Under the pieces are notes generated by a model. The model was not told the origin of the DNA. It ran no database searches and saw only the letters and a program-made list of their open reading frames with translations. A DNA stretch of 64,000 nt. Source: JABMNT01 sp048262255. Its GTDB lineage: Bacteria > Pseudomonadota > Alphaproteobacteria > Rhodospirillales > Casp-alpha2. Position 1 is the stretch's first letter. Every line of letters begins with the position of its first letter. Position numbers and translations under genes: made by a program. The stretch lies in the NCBI GenBank assembly GCA_048262255.1, contig JBLXFH010000003.1, forward strand, positions 248,001-312,000, given 5' to 3'. This document shows, in pieces, positions 43,128 through 52,704 of the stretch.

Positions 43128-45347
43128 ATGAGTTGGTTTTATGATCTATCGACTCGAACCAGAACAACATTTATCGGTTTGTTTTGTTCCTTTCTGTTTG
43201 TCATAGCCATCGCATTTTTTATCTATCTTGAGAAAAGCATCCAGGCAACTAATGAGGCCTGGGTCAATTTCTCAAAAAACACGGTTGAGATTTCGGAATC
43301 CATCTCACGCTTAAAGGCATCCATCGGTTATGGCGGCCTTATTCATAACTTTAAAAACTTCGTGATCCGTAACGAAGCAAGGTACGCACAAAACGTCGAA
43401 AACAATGTTAAGGATGCCAAACGCGAACTTTCCTTTCTACAATCAAAATCCGAAACGATCCCGATCTTTAAAGATTTGAAAACGATTGACGAAATGGTCA
43501 ATGCCTACAATGCCCGACTGCAAAAAGTCCCTGAGCAAACAGGCCAAATGACACCGAAGCAACGGGATGATCTCGTCAAATTTAATGATACGCCAGCCTT
43601 ACAAGCGCTTGAGCGTTTGGTGCGTTTATCCAATGTCCTTCTCCAAACACGACGGTCGGACAGTCAAGAAAGCCTCAGGACGATTTTTAATGCGATCCAT
43701 TACGCGATGGTGTTCAGTGGTTTACTGCTGCTAGTTGGCATCGTCCTGATTTATTTTATGATCAGGTTTGATCGTACGAACAACATCATGAAAGCGGCAA
43801 TAGAGCAGGTAAATGTACTGATTGATGAATCCCCGGATGGCATTTTGACTGTCGACGCGCACGGCGACATTAAACGCTGCAATCATCAGGCTACGAGAAT
43901 CTTTGAATACACTCAAACGGAACTGCTCACCATGAATGTCGATCAGTTGGTACCTGCGGATATCGCTGAAAAACACAAGCAGAACCGGCATATCTATAGC
44001 AAAAAACCGACACGACGGGCAATGGGGATCGGCCTAGATTTAAATGCGATCACCAAAGGCGGAAGATCTAAAGCCGTTGAAATCTCTTTGAGCAATGTTG
44101 AATTGCCTGAGGGCAAGTGCACGATTGCCTCCATCCGAGATGTCTCAATGCAGCGGGCCATTGATCGGGCGCTCATTGCCGCGCAAATCGAAGCCAACCA
44201 CGCTATCGAAGCCAACAAAGCGAAATCCGAATTTATGGCCTGTATGAGTCATGAATTGAGAACACCGCTCAATGCAGTGATCGGTTTTGCGGAACTACTG
44301 GAACTCAGCACCGACAAGAACATGGATCAGGGAAAAATCCTTTCCTATGCCAACAGTATTGGAATGGCTGGGCGCAGTCTACTGAGTTTGATTAACGATA
44401 TTCTCGATTTTGCCAAAATTGAAGCTGGCAAATTCCAAATGTCTGAAACCGTCTTTTCACTGGCAGAAGAAATACACAATGCCTATTTGGCTTTTGAAGC
44501 GAAGGCCAAGAAAAACAATATCCGGTTTACTGAAAGCCTGTCCAATTTGGACTACTTCGTGGAAGGTGACGCTTTGCGCATGAGCCAAGTGCTTAACAAT
44601 CTTCTCGATAATGCCCTCAAATTCAGCCAAAACGGAAATGTTGAAATCAGCGCACGCGTTGACCAGCTTCCCGACAACAAAATTCATCTGAAAGTGCAGG
44701 TTTCGGACGATGGGATTGGCATTCCAACCGAACGCGTAAAACGTATTTTTGAGCCCTTCGTCCAAACCGACAGCACAATTGCCCGTGAGTTTGGCGGTAC
44801 CGGCCTCGGGCTCTCCATCTCCCGAACCCTTGCCCGGTTGATGGACGGCGACGTGACGGTGGAAAGCACTGAAAATGTGGGCAGCGTCTTTACGGCGTCT
44901 TTTATATTTACAGATAAAACGGAAACACATCATGCGTCTACATGCCTACCTGCTAATGCTCAAACAACTGCTGATTACAGCCTGTCCGTACTGGCCGTCG
45001 ATGATGTGGAGAGCAACCTGGATATCATCGAAAGCATGCTTGATGGTTTTGGATGCGTTGTCCACAAAGCACGCAATGGGCAGGAAGCCATCGACTGGAT
45101 GGGCAGCCATCAGCCGGATTTAATATTGATGGATTTACACATGCCCGTCCTGGACGGAATTAAGGCGGCCCGGAGCATTCAAAGCACTTCCGACGACCCG
45201 AAACAAAATGTGCCCATCTTTGCCTGGACGGCGGATGTAACGAGCCAGGAATCCCTGGCAGAATCGAATGTTCAGTGGGCTGGTACCCTTATCAAACCCA
45301 CAACCCGGGATTCTTTGGTTATGGCCTTGGATTCCGTTGCCAAATAA
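43128..45347 (+). CDS. Hybrid sensor histidine kinase with PAS and receiver domains
   Basis: A 739-residue membrane kinase. TM1 (TFIGLFCSFLFVIAIAFFIY), a periplasmic helical domain of about 155 residues, TM2 (about 195-213), PAS (IDESPDGILTVDAHGDIKRC), HisKA with phospho-acceptor His375 in ACMSHELRTPLNAVIGF, the ATPase boxes (NNLLDNALKFSQNGN, VSDDGIGIPTERVKRIFEPF, GGTGLGLSISRTLARLMDGD) and a C-terminal receiver with Asp669 in LILMDLHMPVLDG. No response regulator or HPt gene is adjacent; a separate HPt would be needed to pass on the phosphate. GGAG precedes the ATG. Confidence 0.92.
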   Translation: MSWFYDLSTRTRTTFIGLFCSFLFVIAIAFFIYLEKSIQATNEAWVNFSKNTVEISESISRLKASIGYGGLIHNFKNFVIRNEARYAQNVENNVKDAKRELSFLQSKSETIPIFKDLKTIDEMVNAYNARLQKVPEQTGQMTPKQRDDLVKFNDTPALQALERLVRLSNVLLQTRRSDSQESLRTIFNAIHYAMVFSGLLLLVGIVLIYFMIRFDRTNNIMKAAIEQVNVLIDESPDGILTVDAHGDIKRCNHQATRIFEYTQTELLTMNVDQLVPADIAEKHKQNRHIYSKKPTRRAMGIGLDLNAITKGGRSKAVEISLSNVELPEGKCTIASIRDVSMQRAIDRALIAAQIEANHAIEANKAKSEFMACMSHELRTPLNAVIGFAELLELSTDKNMDQGKILSYANSIGMAGRSLLSLINDILDFAKIEAGKFQMSETVFSLAEEIHNAYLAFEAKAKKNNIRFTESLSNLDYFVEGDALRMSQVLNNLLDNALKFSQNGNVEISARVDQLPDNKIHLKVQVSDDGIGIPTERVKRIFEPFVQTDSTIAREFGGTGLGLSISRTLARLMDGDVTVESTENVGSVFTASFIFTDKTETHHASTCLPANAQTTADYSLSVLAVDDVESNLDIIESMLDGFGCVVHKARNGQEAIDWMGSHQPDLILMDLHMPVLDGIKAARSIQSTSDDPKQNVPIFAWTADVTSQESLAESNVQWAGTLIKPTTRDSLVMALDSVAK

Positions 45348-45511
45348 AGCACGGCGTTCGCTATGACGTTTGCGGAAAGAAAACTTTGGCTCTCCATGCG
45401 CACATTTAACACGCTGTAATATTTCAGTCACATGCCAACAACATGCAAATAGTAAATCACTATAAAGGGCGAAATGCCCCTGCCACCCAGAACGTGTCGT
45501 GAGTAAGTGAC

Positions 45512-47434
45512 TTGCTGCTTTTTTTAGATCCATCGACAGATCCCAGTTTGGCCATATCGGGTTCATATAAACCCGGTCAGGTCATTGTCTCCTACATTGT
45601 TGCAGGATTGGCCTCCTATGCCGGGCTGTTAATGAGCGAGCGTGTTGGCAGTTCGGATAGCGTCTTTATCCGCTGGCTGTGGCTGGGAACCGGCGCATTC
45701 ACCATGGGAATTGGCATCTGGGCGATGCATTTTCTCGGGATGCTGGCTTTTGTTCTGCCAATCCCCGTCACCTATGATATGTCGATCACCGTTTTCTCGG
45801 CAATTCCCGCCATGCTGGCAAGCGCAGCCGCCTTATTTGTGATCAGTAGCAACCGCCATGGTTGGCAACAAAAGACGCTGGCTGGAACCATTCTGGGGGT
45901 TGGTATCGGTGTAATGCATTTCAGCGGCATGTCCGCCATGCACTTGAATGCCGTTGTTCAATATGACGTCAAACTCTTCAGCCTCTCCATTCTGGTCGCC
46001 GCAGGACTGGGAATAGCCGCGCTCTTTGCCCAGGATGTTGAGCAGGGAATGCTTGGCTTCAAAAAAAGCTGGGGCCGTTTTGTCTCTGCCGTGCTCATGG
46101 GGCTGGCCATCACCTCCATGCATTATACAGCCATGAGCGCCACCTATTGTTTTCCCGCTCCTGAAATTAACGCCAGCGATGTTGAGCTGAACCCCTTTTG
46201 GTTAAGTGTCGCGGTAACCGTAATCACAGTCCTGATCATCCTGCTGGCGATCGCGGCAACGGTGGTGGACCAACGTTTGCAGTCGGCCTCTCAGCTTGTC
46301 GGCATCACCCACCGTCGACTCGTCGAAGCAATTGAGAGCATTTCAGATGGATTTTTCCTGCTCGATAAAGACGGAAACCTTGTTGTCTGCAATGATCGTT
46401 ACAAGGATTACTCGCACGAAATCGCGGACTTGATTACCCCAGGAGTCCCATTCAAGGATTTACTGCGCGCCAGTGTCTACCGGGGTCGATATCCGGCAGC
46501 GATTGGCCGGGAAGAAGAATTCATCAAAAACCGTCTTGAACAAATGAAAAGCTCAACTCTTGAGACGGAACAGCAATTGGCCGACGGGCGCTGGATACTG
46601 ATCAGGGACTATCACACGAAAAACAATGAAACTGTCTGCATCCGCACGGATATCACACAGCTTAAAACCCGCGAAGCCGAACTGATTATCGCCAAGGAAA
46701 AAGCCGAGCTTTCCGACAGAACGAAGTCCGAGTTCCTGGCCCATATGAGCCATGAACTGCGCACCCCCTTAAATTCCATTATTGGGTATTCCCAGATGAT
46801 CACAGAGCAGATCTATGGGGCAATCAGCCAGTCTAAATATACGGAATATGCGATGGACATCCACAATTCCGGACGGCACCTCCTGAACCTGATCAACGAT
46901 ATTCTCGATCTTTCGAAAATTGAAGCGGGGGAACACATACTCAGCGAAAGCGATTTAGACATAGGGGAATTGCTGAGCGATTGCGTTCGGATGGTCCGCG
47001 GTAAAAAGGAAGCTGCAACGATTTCGATCAATTTCCATCCGGGCGATATCCCATTGAACATATATGCCGATGAAAGGCTGATTAAACAGATCATCCTCAA
47101 TCTTCTGTCAAACGCGGTTAAATACAACGTCAAAAACGGCATCGTTGATCTATCGGCAATCCTTGATTTAGATCGTTCCCTTCTGATCAAAATCGCTGAC
47201 ACGGGTATTGGCATCGCCGAACACGACATCGCCAAGGTTCTAGAGCCTTTCGGTCAGGCCCGCCTCGACGCCCATAAGGCCCATGAAGGCACCGGTCTTG
47301 GGTTGTCGCTGTCCAAACAGCTGACCGAACTGCATGGTGGTTTATTGTCTCTGGAGAGTGTTCCGGGAAAAGGCACCACGGCTTCCATCAAGTTTCCGCC
47401 GGAACGCACGCGCAACGCATTGGTCATGCATTGA
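45512..47434 (+). CDS. MHYT-domain sensor histidine kinase
   Basis: A 640-residue kinase whose sensor is an integral MHYT domain: seven hydrophobic segments with three motifs at membrane edges, WAMHFLGMLAF, GVMHFSGMSAMHLNA and TSMHYTAMSATYCF, which are proposed to bind copper and sense diatomic gases or redox state. A PAS-like segment follows (ESISDGFFLLDKDGNLVVCN), then HisKA with His414 in LAHMSHELRTPLNSIIGYSQ and HATPase (ADTGIGIAEHDIAKVLEPFG, GTGLGLSLSKQLTELHGG). No receiver. The start is a TTG at 45512 because no ATG precedes the MHYT region in frame. It follows the hybrid kinase by 165 bases; the two may act in one phosphorelay. Confidence 0.9.
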   Translation: MLLFLDPSTDPSLAISGSYKPGQVIVSYIVAGLASYAGLLMSERVGSSDSVFIRWLWLGTGAFTMGIGIWAMHFLGMLAFVLPIPVTYDMSITVFSAIPAMLASAAALFVISSNRHGWQQKTLAGTILGVGIGVMHFSGMSAMHLNAVVQYDVKLFSLSILVAAGLGIAALFAQDVEQGMLGFKKSWGRFVSAVLMGLAITSMHYTAMSATYCFPAPEINASDVELNPFWLSVAVTVITVLIILLAIAATVVDQRLQSASQLVGITHRRLVEAIESISDGFFLLDKDGNLVVCNDRYKDYSHEIADLITPGVPFKDLLRASVYRGRYPAAIGREEEFIKNRLEQMKSSTLETEQQLADGRWILIRDYHTKNNETVCIRTDITQLKTREAELIIAKEKAELSDRTKSEFLAHMSHELRTPLNSIIGYSQMITEQIYGAISQSKYTEYAMDIHNSGRHLLNLINDILDLSKIEAGEHILSESDLDIGELLSDCVRMVRGKKEAATISINFHPGDIPLNIYADERLIKQIILNLLSNAVKYNVKNGIVDLSAILDLDRSLLIKIADTGIGIAEHDIAKVLEPFGQARLDAHKAHEGTGLGLSLSKQLTELHGGLLSLESVPGKGTTASIKFPPERTRNALVMH

Positions 47435-47500
47435 TCCATTTGGGCCAGACCTTACGCCCTTTTCCCCCAGCGCGACTCCGGTATCACACGTTTACGATCA

Positions 47501-49819
47501 CTATTGCTGGAATTGAAGATAACGACCATCCCGCCAATCCGATAACAGATCCCGATAGTGTGGCGACAGGAAATTACCCGATTGGCCAGTGGCAATCATG
47601 AATTGTGATTTGGACAAATCGGACAAATCATAAAGGGCACGAAATCCGGGGCCATGGATATGTGCGAACGGTTCTTTTGGGTTATTGACCCGGCTCGCAC
47701 CCCGGTTCACCGTATAATCACTACCGCTGTTGGCGAGTGCGAGGTCTGTAAGACGGTTCAGAAGCGGGATATGTTTGAAAATACTGTGGCGGAAGGTCGC
47801 TTGGTGGGCGTCCCCCCAGCGCCATGCCGACATATCAGTTCCGTATTGTTCCGACAGAAGCGTGTGGGTTTTGCCCAGGCTTTCCGATACGGCGCTGGCA
47901 CAGGTCTCAAGGGGTGCCGTCTCTCTGTTGTTACACCAGACGGGATCAATTCGCAGCACGGACAAAACAAAACGCGGGCGCAAAGCGATCAGATCATCCG
48001 CCAAACGCCCCAGATCGTCCCGATACAGCGTTTCATTCAGGCTGCGCAGCCAATAGGAGAAAATCAGCGGTTCCGGCCGGCCCCGGTCCATGTCGCCATC
48101 CCAGCCCGCCAGTAAAGCCAGTGCCTGGCTTTCCCGATCATTCTGCGGTTTGGCAAGAGCCAGTAGGGCAGGGACCATTTCCCGCGCCATCAGGGAAACC
48201 GTATCGAGCTGAATGGACGCCATGTCATCAGTCTCCAACTGAGCCGCATCGTCCAATCGTTGCTCAATGCGTTGTGCCCGGTAAGGCGCCGCCCAGTCTC
48301 TCGAAATAAACGGTTTTTGCGCGATATTGCCCACAGGATTGTTGGCGTTGAGAATCAGGTCGCCTGACGGGTTGAAAACCGAAGGCAATTGATCAAAGGG
48401 TACGCGGCCATGCCACGCGCCAGCGCCGGTTTGCCCCTGCGTTGGCAAGCTGCCATCGCCCGATGCCCGCACGGGGATATCGCCCGCCACCTGCATTCCG
48501 ATGTTGCCTTGGGTGTCCGCAAAACCAACATTCAGCACAGGCGTACGGAGATAGGTAAGAGCATGGCGAAAACCCGGCCAGTCCGTCGCCCGATTGAGCA
48601 GATAAAGAGCGTTGGCAGTCTGATCGCCCGGTTTCAGATACATGGCGTTCAAGGAGATGACCGACGCGTCGCCGGACACATCTGTCAGGTCCGTCCGCAA
48701 ATCCGAAATGACCGGGCCATGCCCACTGGAACGCACCCGGAAGGTTTGCGCCGCCGCGTCTTTTATCCGGATGGTTTCCTCACGCACGGTGAACGGTGCG
48801 ATTCCTACCGGTCTTTGATAGTGATCCGTCTGGCCTTCCACCAATCGCTCAACCACCAGGTCTTCCGTATCTGCCTGTGTGGATGTGATGCCCCAGGCCA
48901 ACTGGCCATTGTGGCCGAGAATATGGAAGGGCATGCCGGGCACGGTTGCGCCGCTGACCCGCAGCGTTGGCGTCTTGATTTCTGCCAGATACCACATGAT
49001 TGGTGCCGCAAACCCCAGATGCGGGTCATTAGCCAGCAGCGGCGCACCGGTTTGCGTACGTTCGCCGCCGACAATCCACTGGTTGGAAGCGCCCTCCGGT
49101 AAGCCCACAGGCCATGGCGACAGGTTTTCCAGACGTGCCATCAAATGGGCCAGAGCGGATTGGGCTGATGCTGTGACCTGGTTGGGATAATCAGGCCAAA
49201 AGGCGTTCATGCGGTCCATACCGATACGCCCGGCAAGGCGGTTACGCAGGATTTCCTTGTGAAAGTTGCCGGACAGGCGGGTCGCCATGATTTTTGACCA
49301 GACCAGTGAATCTGCAGGCCTCCAGGGTTCGGGCACATAACGAAAGACTGCAAACTCAATGGCGCCCAAACCCGTTTTGTTTTGCAACCAGTGATTAACG
49401 CCTTTGCTGTAAGCGGCCAAAGCGTTTTGAACAGGCTTTGGCAGGGTTTGTGCCTGCTGTTCAGCCAGCCGGTAAAGCCCCAGGGTGCGCATCCATTTGT
49501 CCGCCGCCACGGTCTTTTCACCGAGGATTTCCGAAAGCCGCCCGGCGCCGAACCGGCGGGTCAGTTCCATTTGCCAAAACCGGTCCTCGGCATGCACGAA
49601 CCCCAAAGCAAAATAGGCGTCGTCATCGGTTTGGGCTCGTATAGTTGGGATGGCAGCCGCATCTCTGTGAATTTCGACCGGACCCGCAAGGTCAGGTGAC
49701 ATTAGGGATGTTGGATGGCTGGGCAGGGAGGTCGACAACCATCCACCAATTCCGATTAACGCCAGGACCAGCAGGGTGGAAAGCCCGATTAGCGCCTTTT
49801 TGAATTTTTGCATCGACAA
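47501..49819 (-). CDS. Penicillin acylase family protein
   Basis: Ntn-hydrolase of 772 residues made as a precursor. N-terminal membrane anchor or signal (ALIGLSTLLVLALIGIGGWL), alpha chain with YFALGFVHAEDRFWQMELTR, then the autoprocessing site GASNQWIVGG, where the Ser becomes the N-terminal nucleophile of the beta chain, and APLLANDPHLGFAAPIMWYL. The family includes penicillin, cephalosporin and acyl-homoserine-lactone acylases; quorum quenching or amide salvage are both open. Monocistronic, convergent with the MHYT kinase. Confidence 0.92.
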   Translation of the reverse strand: MSMQKFKKALIGLSTLLVLALIGIGGWLSTSLPSHPTSLMSPDLAGPVEIHRDAAAIPTIRAQTDDDAYFALGFVHAEDRFWQMELTRRFGAGRLSEILGEKTVAADKWMRTLGLYRLAEQQAQTLPKPVQNALAAYSKGVNHWLQNKTGLGAIEFAVFRYVPEPWRPADSLVWSKIMATRLSGNFHKEILRNRLAGRIGMDRMNAFWPDYPNQVTASAQSALAHLMARLENLSPWPVGLPEGASNQWIVGGERTQTGAPLLANDPHLGFAAPIMWYLAEIKTPTLRVSGATVPGMPFHILGHNGQLAWGITSTQADTEDLVVERLVEGQTDHYQRPVGIAPFTVREETIRIKDAAAQTFRVRSSGHGPVISDLRTDLTDVSGDASVISLNAMYLKPGDQTANALYLLNRATDWPGFRHALTYLRTPVLNVGFADTQGNIGMQVAGDIPVRASGDGSLPTQGQTGAGAWHGRVPFDQLPSVFNPSGDLILNANNPVGNIAQKPFISRDWAAPYRAQRIEQRLDDAAQLETDDMASIQLDTVSLMAREMVPALLALAKPQNDRESQALALLAGWDGDMDRGRPEPLIFSYWLRSLNETLYRDDLGRLADDLIALRPRFVLSVLRIDPVWCNNRETAPLETCASAVSESLGKTHTLLSEQYGTDMSAWRWGDAHQATFRHSIFKHIPLLNRLTDLALANSGSDYTVNRGASRVNNPKEPFAHIHGPGFRALYDLSDLSKSQFMIATGQSGNFLSPHYRDLLSDWRDGRYLQFQQ

Positions 49820-49937
49820 TCCGTATCCCGTCTCTCAGCAGATTTGCACACGCCGAATTGATCACTTATAAGCTTGGCGGTGTATTGTTACGCCTTTGTC
49901 ATTTCATTCAAGCTCCATCGATATAGGAATACCGTTT

Positions 49938-51158
49938 ATGAGTACTGGTCCGCTTCAAGGTCTTCGCGTTTTTGATCTCACCCGCATTTTGGCTGGCCCC
50001 AGTTGTACCCAGATACTGGGGGATTTGGGTGCCGATATCATCAAGATTGAGCGCCCGGGCGCCGGCGATGATACCCGCCGCTTCGCACCGCCATTCCTAC
50101 AGGATGATCAGGGCCGCGAAACCCAGGAAAGCGCCTATTTCGCCAGCACCAACCGCAACAAGCGCTCGATCACCCTGGACCTCACTCAAGCCAAAGGGCA
50201 GGCCGTTGCCCGCAAGCTGATCGCAAAATCCGATGTCTTTACGGAAAACTTCAAGACCGGCGGTTTGAGTAAATACGGCCTCGGTTATGAACAGCTCAAG
50301 GATGAGTTTCCGGGCCTCGTCTATTGCTCGATTACCGGCTTTGGCCAGACAGGACCTTACGCAGAGCGGCCGGGCTATGATTTGCTGATCCAGGGTATGG
50401 GCGGTTTCATGAGCGTCACCGGGGACCCGGATGGCGACCCACAGAAAGCCGGCATCCCCATTTCCGACCTGATGGCCGGTATGTATGCCGCCGTCGCCAT
50501 TAACGCCGCCCTCCGGCACCGTGAAGTCACCGGACAGGGGCAGTTGCTCGATATCGGCATGCTCGATACGACCACCGCCATGCTGTCGATCATGGGCGCC
50601 AATTACCTTTCAACCGGAAAGGTTCCGCCACGGCTGGGCAACTCACACCCGAATATCGTACCCTACCAGTCGTTCCCGACCGCCGACGGCGATATCGTGC
50701 TGGCTGTCGGTAACGATGAGCAATTCGTGCGGTTTTGCGAGTTCGCCGACTGTATGGAACTGACCACTGACGAGCGCTATGCGACCAACGGGGCACGGGT
50801 CAGCAACCGCGCCGACATCGTCCCCATCATCCGTGAAATCATCAAGAAAAAACCGTCCAGCCATTGGCTGGAAGGACTTGAGAAGCGTAGCGTCAGTTGC
50901 GGGCCGATCAACCGCCTGGACGAGGTCTTCGCCAACGAGCAGGTGCAGGCCCGCGGCATGCAAATCCAGATGCCCCATCCAGCGACCGGTGAGCGCCCCG
51001 TCGATCTGATCTCAAGCCCCATACGGATGACAGAAACACCGGCAACCTATCGTCATTCGCCGCCACTGCTGGGTCAGCATACGGATGAAGTCCTGCGCGA
51101 AATCGGCGAGTACAGCGATGCCGAAATCGCCGATCTGCGGGCAGAAGGGATCGTATGA
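49938..51158 (+). CDS. CaiB/BaiF family CoA-transferase
   Basis: Class III CoA-transferase of 406 residues from the ATG at 49938, preceded by TAGGAA; an upstream in-frame start adds 14 residues. LQGLRVFDLTRILAGPSCTQ, LGDLGADIIKIERPGAGDDT, SIDLTLK-type NKRSITLDLTQAKGQAVARK and GIPISDLMAGMYAAVAINAA, where the Asp is the catalytic nucleophile forming the acyl anhydride. Substrate unknown. Its stop overlaps the next ATG by four bases, coupling it to an alpha/beta hydrolase. Confidence 0.92.
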   Translation: MSTGPLQGLRVFDLTRILAGPSCTQILGDLGADIIKIERPGAGDDTRRFAPPFLQDDQGRETQESAYFASTNRNKRSITLDLTQAKGQAVARKLIAKSDVFTENFKTGGLSKYGLGYEQLKDEFPGLVYCSITGFGQTGPYAERPGYDLLIQGMGGFMSVTGDPDGDPQKAGIPISDLMAGMYAAVAINAALRHREVTGQGQLLDIGMLDTTTAMLSIMGANYLSTGKVPPRLGNSHPNIVPYQSFPTADGDIVLAVGNDEQFVRFCEFADCMELTTDERYATNGARVSNRADIVPIIREIIKKKPSSHWLEGLEKRSVSCGPINRLDEVFANEQVQARGMQIQMPHPATGERPVDLISSPIRMTETPATYRHSPPLLGQHTDEVLREIGEYSDAEIADLRAEGIV

Positions 51159-52012
51159 CGAATATGCGTGAAGGCAGCTTTCAGGCTGAGGGGGCATTTG
51201 GCTCCTGTCGGGTTGCCTTTACGGACTGGGGCGATGTTGGCAACCCGAACATCGCAGTTTGCGTTCATGGATTAACACGCAATTCCAGGGACTTCGACGA
51301 ACTGGCGAAAGCATTATCTGAAGACTACCGGGTGATCTGCCCGGACATGCCGGGGCGTGGCGAAAGCGACAACCTCGCCAACCCTGAGGACTATACCAAC
51401 GTCACCTATGCCACCCTGATGGCCGATTTTCTGACCAGTCTGCCAAGCCCGAAAGTTGACTGGGTCGGCACCTCCATGGGCGGCCTCATTGGTATCCTGC
51501 TCGCTGCCATGCCGGAAAGCCCGATCCGGCGTATGGTGATCAACGATGTTGGCCCTGAAATCCCGAAAACGGCCCTCATGCGCATCGCGCTTTATCTTGG
51601 CATGAGCCACACTTTCGCAACGCAGGGCGAGGCGGAACGGCATTTACGTGAGATTTATGCCCCCTTTGGGGTGCTCAGCGACGCGCAATGGGCCCATATG
51701 ATCACCTATGGCACTTATCAGGATCAGGCAAACCGCTGGCATCTAAAGTACGATCCGGCAATTTCCGTATCCCTGAAGGATATCCTGTTCAAGAAAATCG
51801 ACCTCTGGGATATCTGGGATGCCATTCACTGCCCCTGTCTGCTCTTGCGGGGCGAAAACTCTGATATTCTGCCCCGGAAAACCGCCAACAAGATGCTTAA
51901 ACGGGGCCCTGAAACACATCTCGTTGAATTTGCCGGCATTGGTCATGCCCCATCATTAATGGTCAAAGACCAGATCGATACCGTTCAGGACTGGCTTTCC
52001 AAGGCGCATTAA
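51155..52012 (+). CDS. Alpha/beta hydrolase
   Basis: A 285-residue hydrolase: oxyanion-hole motif CVHGLTRNSRDFDELAKAL, nucleophile elbow WVGTSMGGLIGILLA (Ser), acid region LLLRGENSDILP and the catalytic His in FAGIGHAPSLMV. Triad complete. The overlap with the CoA-transferase gene suggests both work on the same CoA-activated or ester substrate, for example a thioesterase or lactonase step (inference). Confidence 0.9.
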   Translation: MTNMREGSFQAEGAFGSCRVAFTDWGDVGNPNIAVCVHGLTRNSRDFDELAKALSEDYRVICPDMPGRGESDNLANPEDYTNVTYATLMADFLTSLPSPKVDWVGTSMGGLIGILLAAMPESPIRRMVINDVGPEIPKTALMRIALYLGMSHTFATQGEAERHLREIYAPFGVLSDAQWAHMITYGTYQDQANRWHLKYDPAISVSLKDILFKKIDLWDIWDAIHCPCLLLRGENSDILPRKTANKMLKRGPETHLVEFAGIGHAPSLMVKDQIDTVQDWLSKAH

Positions 52013-52185
52013 GCCTGCAACTTCAGAGCTTTTGGGCGAGGCTCTCTCCTTGGAATTCATAGCGATTAACATGAATTTCAATCAAATCCGTAAATATTTG
52101 TACCAAATTCAACGATTTCAATTATATAGTGGTTTTTGTGAGAGCCCTATTTCTGATTATGCGGTCACTTTAAACGAGGTTTTTT

Positions 52186-52695
52186 ATGTCTAACGCCTTA
52201 GCAACAACAGACCAGCACGACCTGACGGCAACCCATCCGGGTGAGCATTTGCAGGATTTTGTCACCTTTTTTGTCGGTCATCAGATGTTTGGCATTCCGG
52301 TACTGAACGTTCAGGATATCCTGACGCCGGACAAGATTGCCTCCATTCCGCTGGCGCCACCGGAAGTCCGCGGCTCCATCAACCTGCGGGGACGGATTGT
52401 CACTGTGATTGATGTCCGTGTGCGTCTTGGCCTTAAATCAGTGGGTGAGAAAAAAGACGGCAAGGTTGGCGGTATGGGCGTTACCGTTGAACAGGATCAC
52501 GAGCTTTACACCCTGCTGGTCGACCGCATTGGTGATGTGGTTGCCATGTCCGACGAATTGTTCGAAAAGAACCCCGGCACACTTGATCCCAAGTGGCGTG
52601 AATTCTCGGAAGGCGTTTACCGCCTCGACGGCAACCTCATGGTCATCCTGGATATCGAGCGCATGCTCAATATCGCCCGCGTCCAGCTGGTTTAA
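52186..52695 (+). CDS. CheW-like chemotaxis coupling protein
   Basis: Single CheW domain of 169 residues linking receptors to CheA: DFVTFFVGHQMFGIPVLNVQ, PPEVRGSINLRGRIVTVIDV, ELYTLLVDRIGDVVAMSDEL and GVYRLDGNLMVILDIERML. The first 25 residues are a flexible leader. It stands alone, away from any cheA or cheY in this window, between the hydrolase and the convergent hemB, whose stop is nine bases away. Its partners are presumably the chemoreceptor at 38.7-40.7 kb and others. Confidence 0.92.
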   Translation: MSNALATTDQHDLTATHPGEHLQDFVTFFVGHQMFGIPVLNVQDILTPDKIASIPLAPPEVRGSINLRGRIVTVIDVRVRLGLKSVGEKKDGKVGGMGVTVEQDHELYTLLVDRIGDVVAMSDELFEKNPGTLDPKWREFSEGVYRLDGNLMVILDIERMLNIARVQLV

Positions 52696-52704
52696 GAAAC
52701 AGAC

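Noticed and set aside
47501..49819. Quorum-quenching acylase as a firm assignment
   Set aside because: The fold and nucleophile are clear but substrate class cannot be told from motifs; no luxI/luxR genes are in the window.
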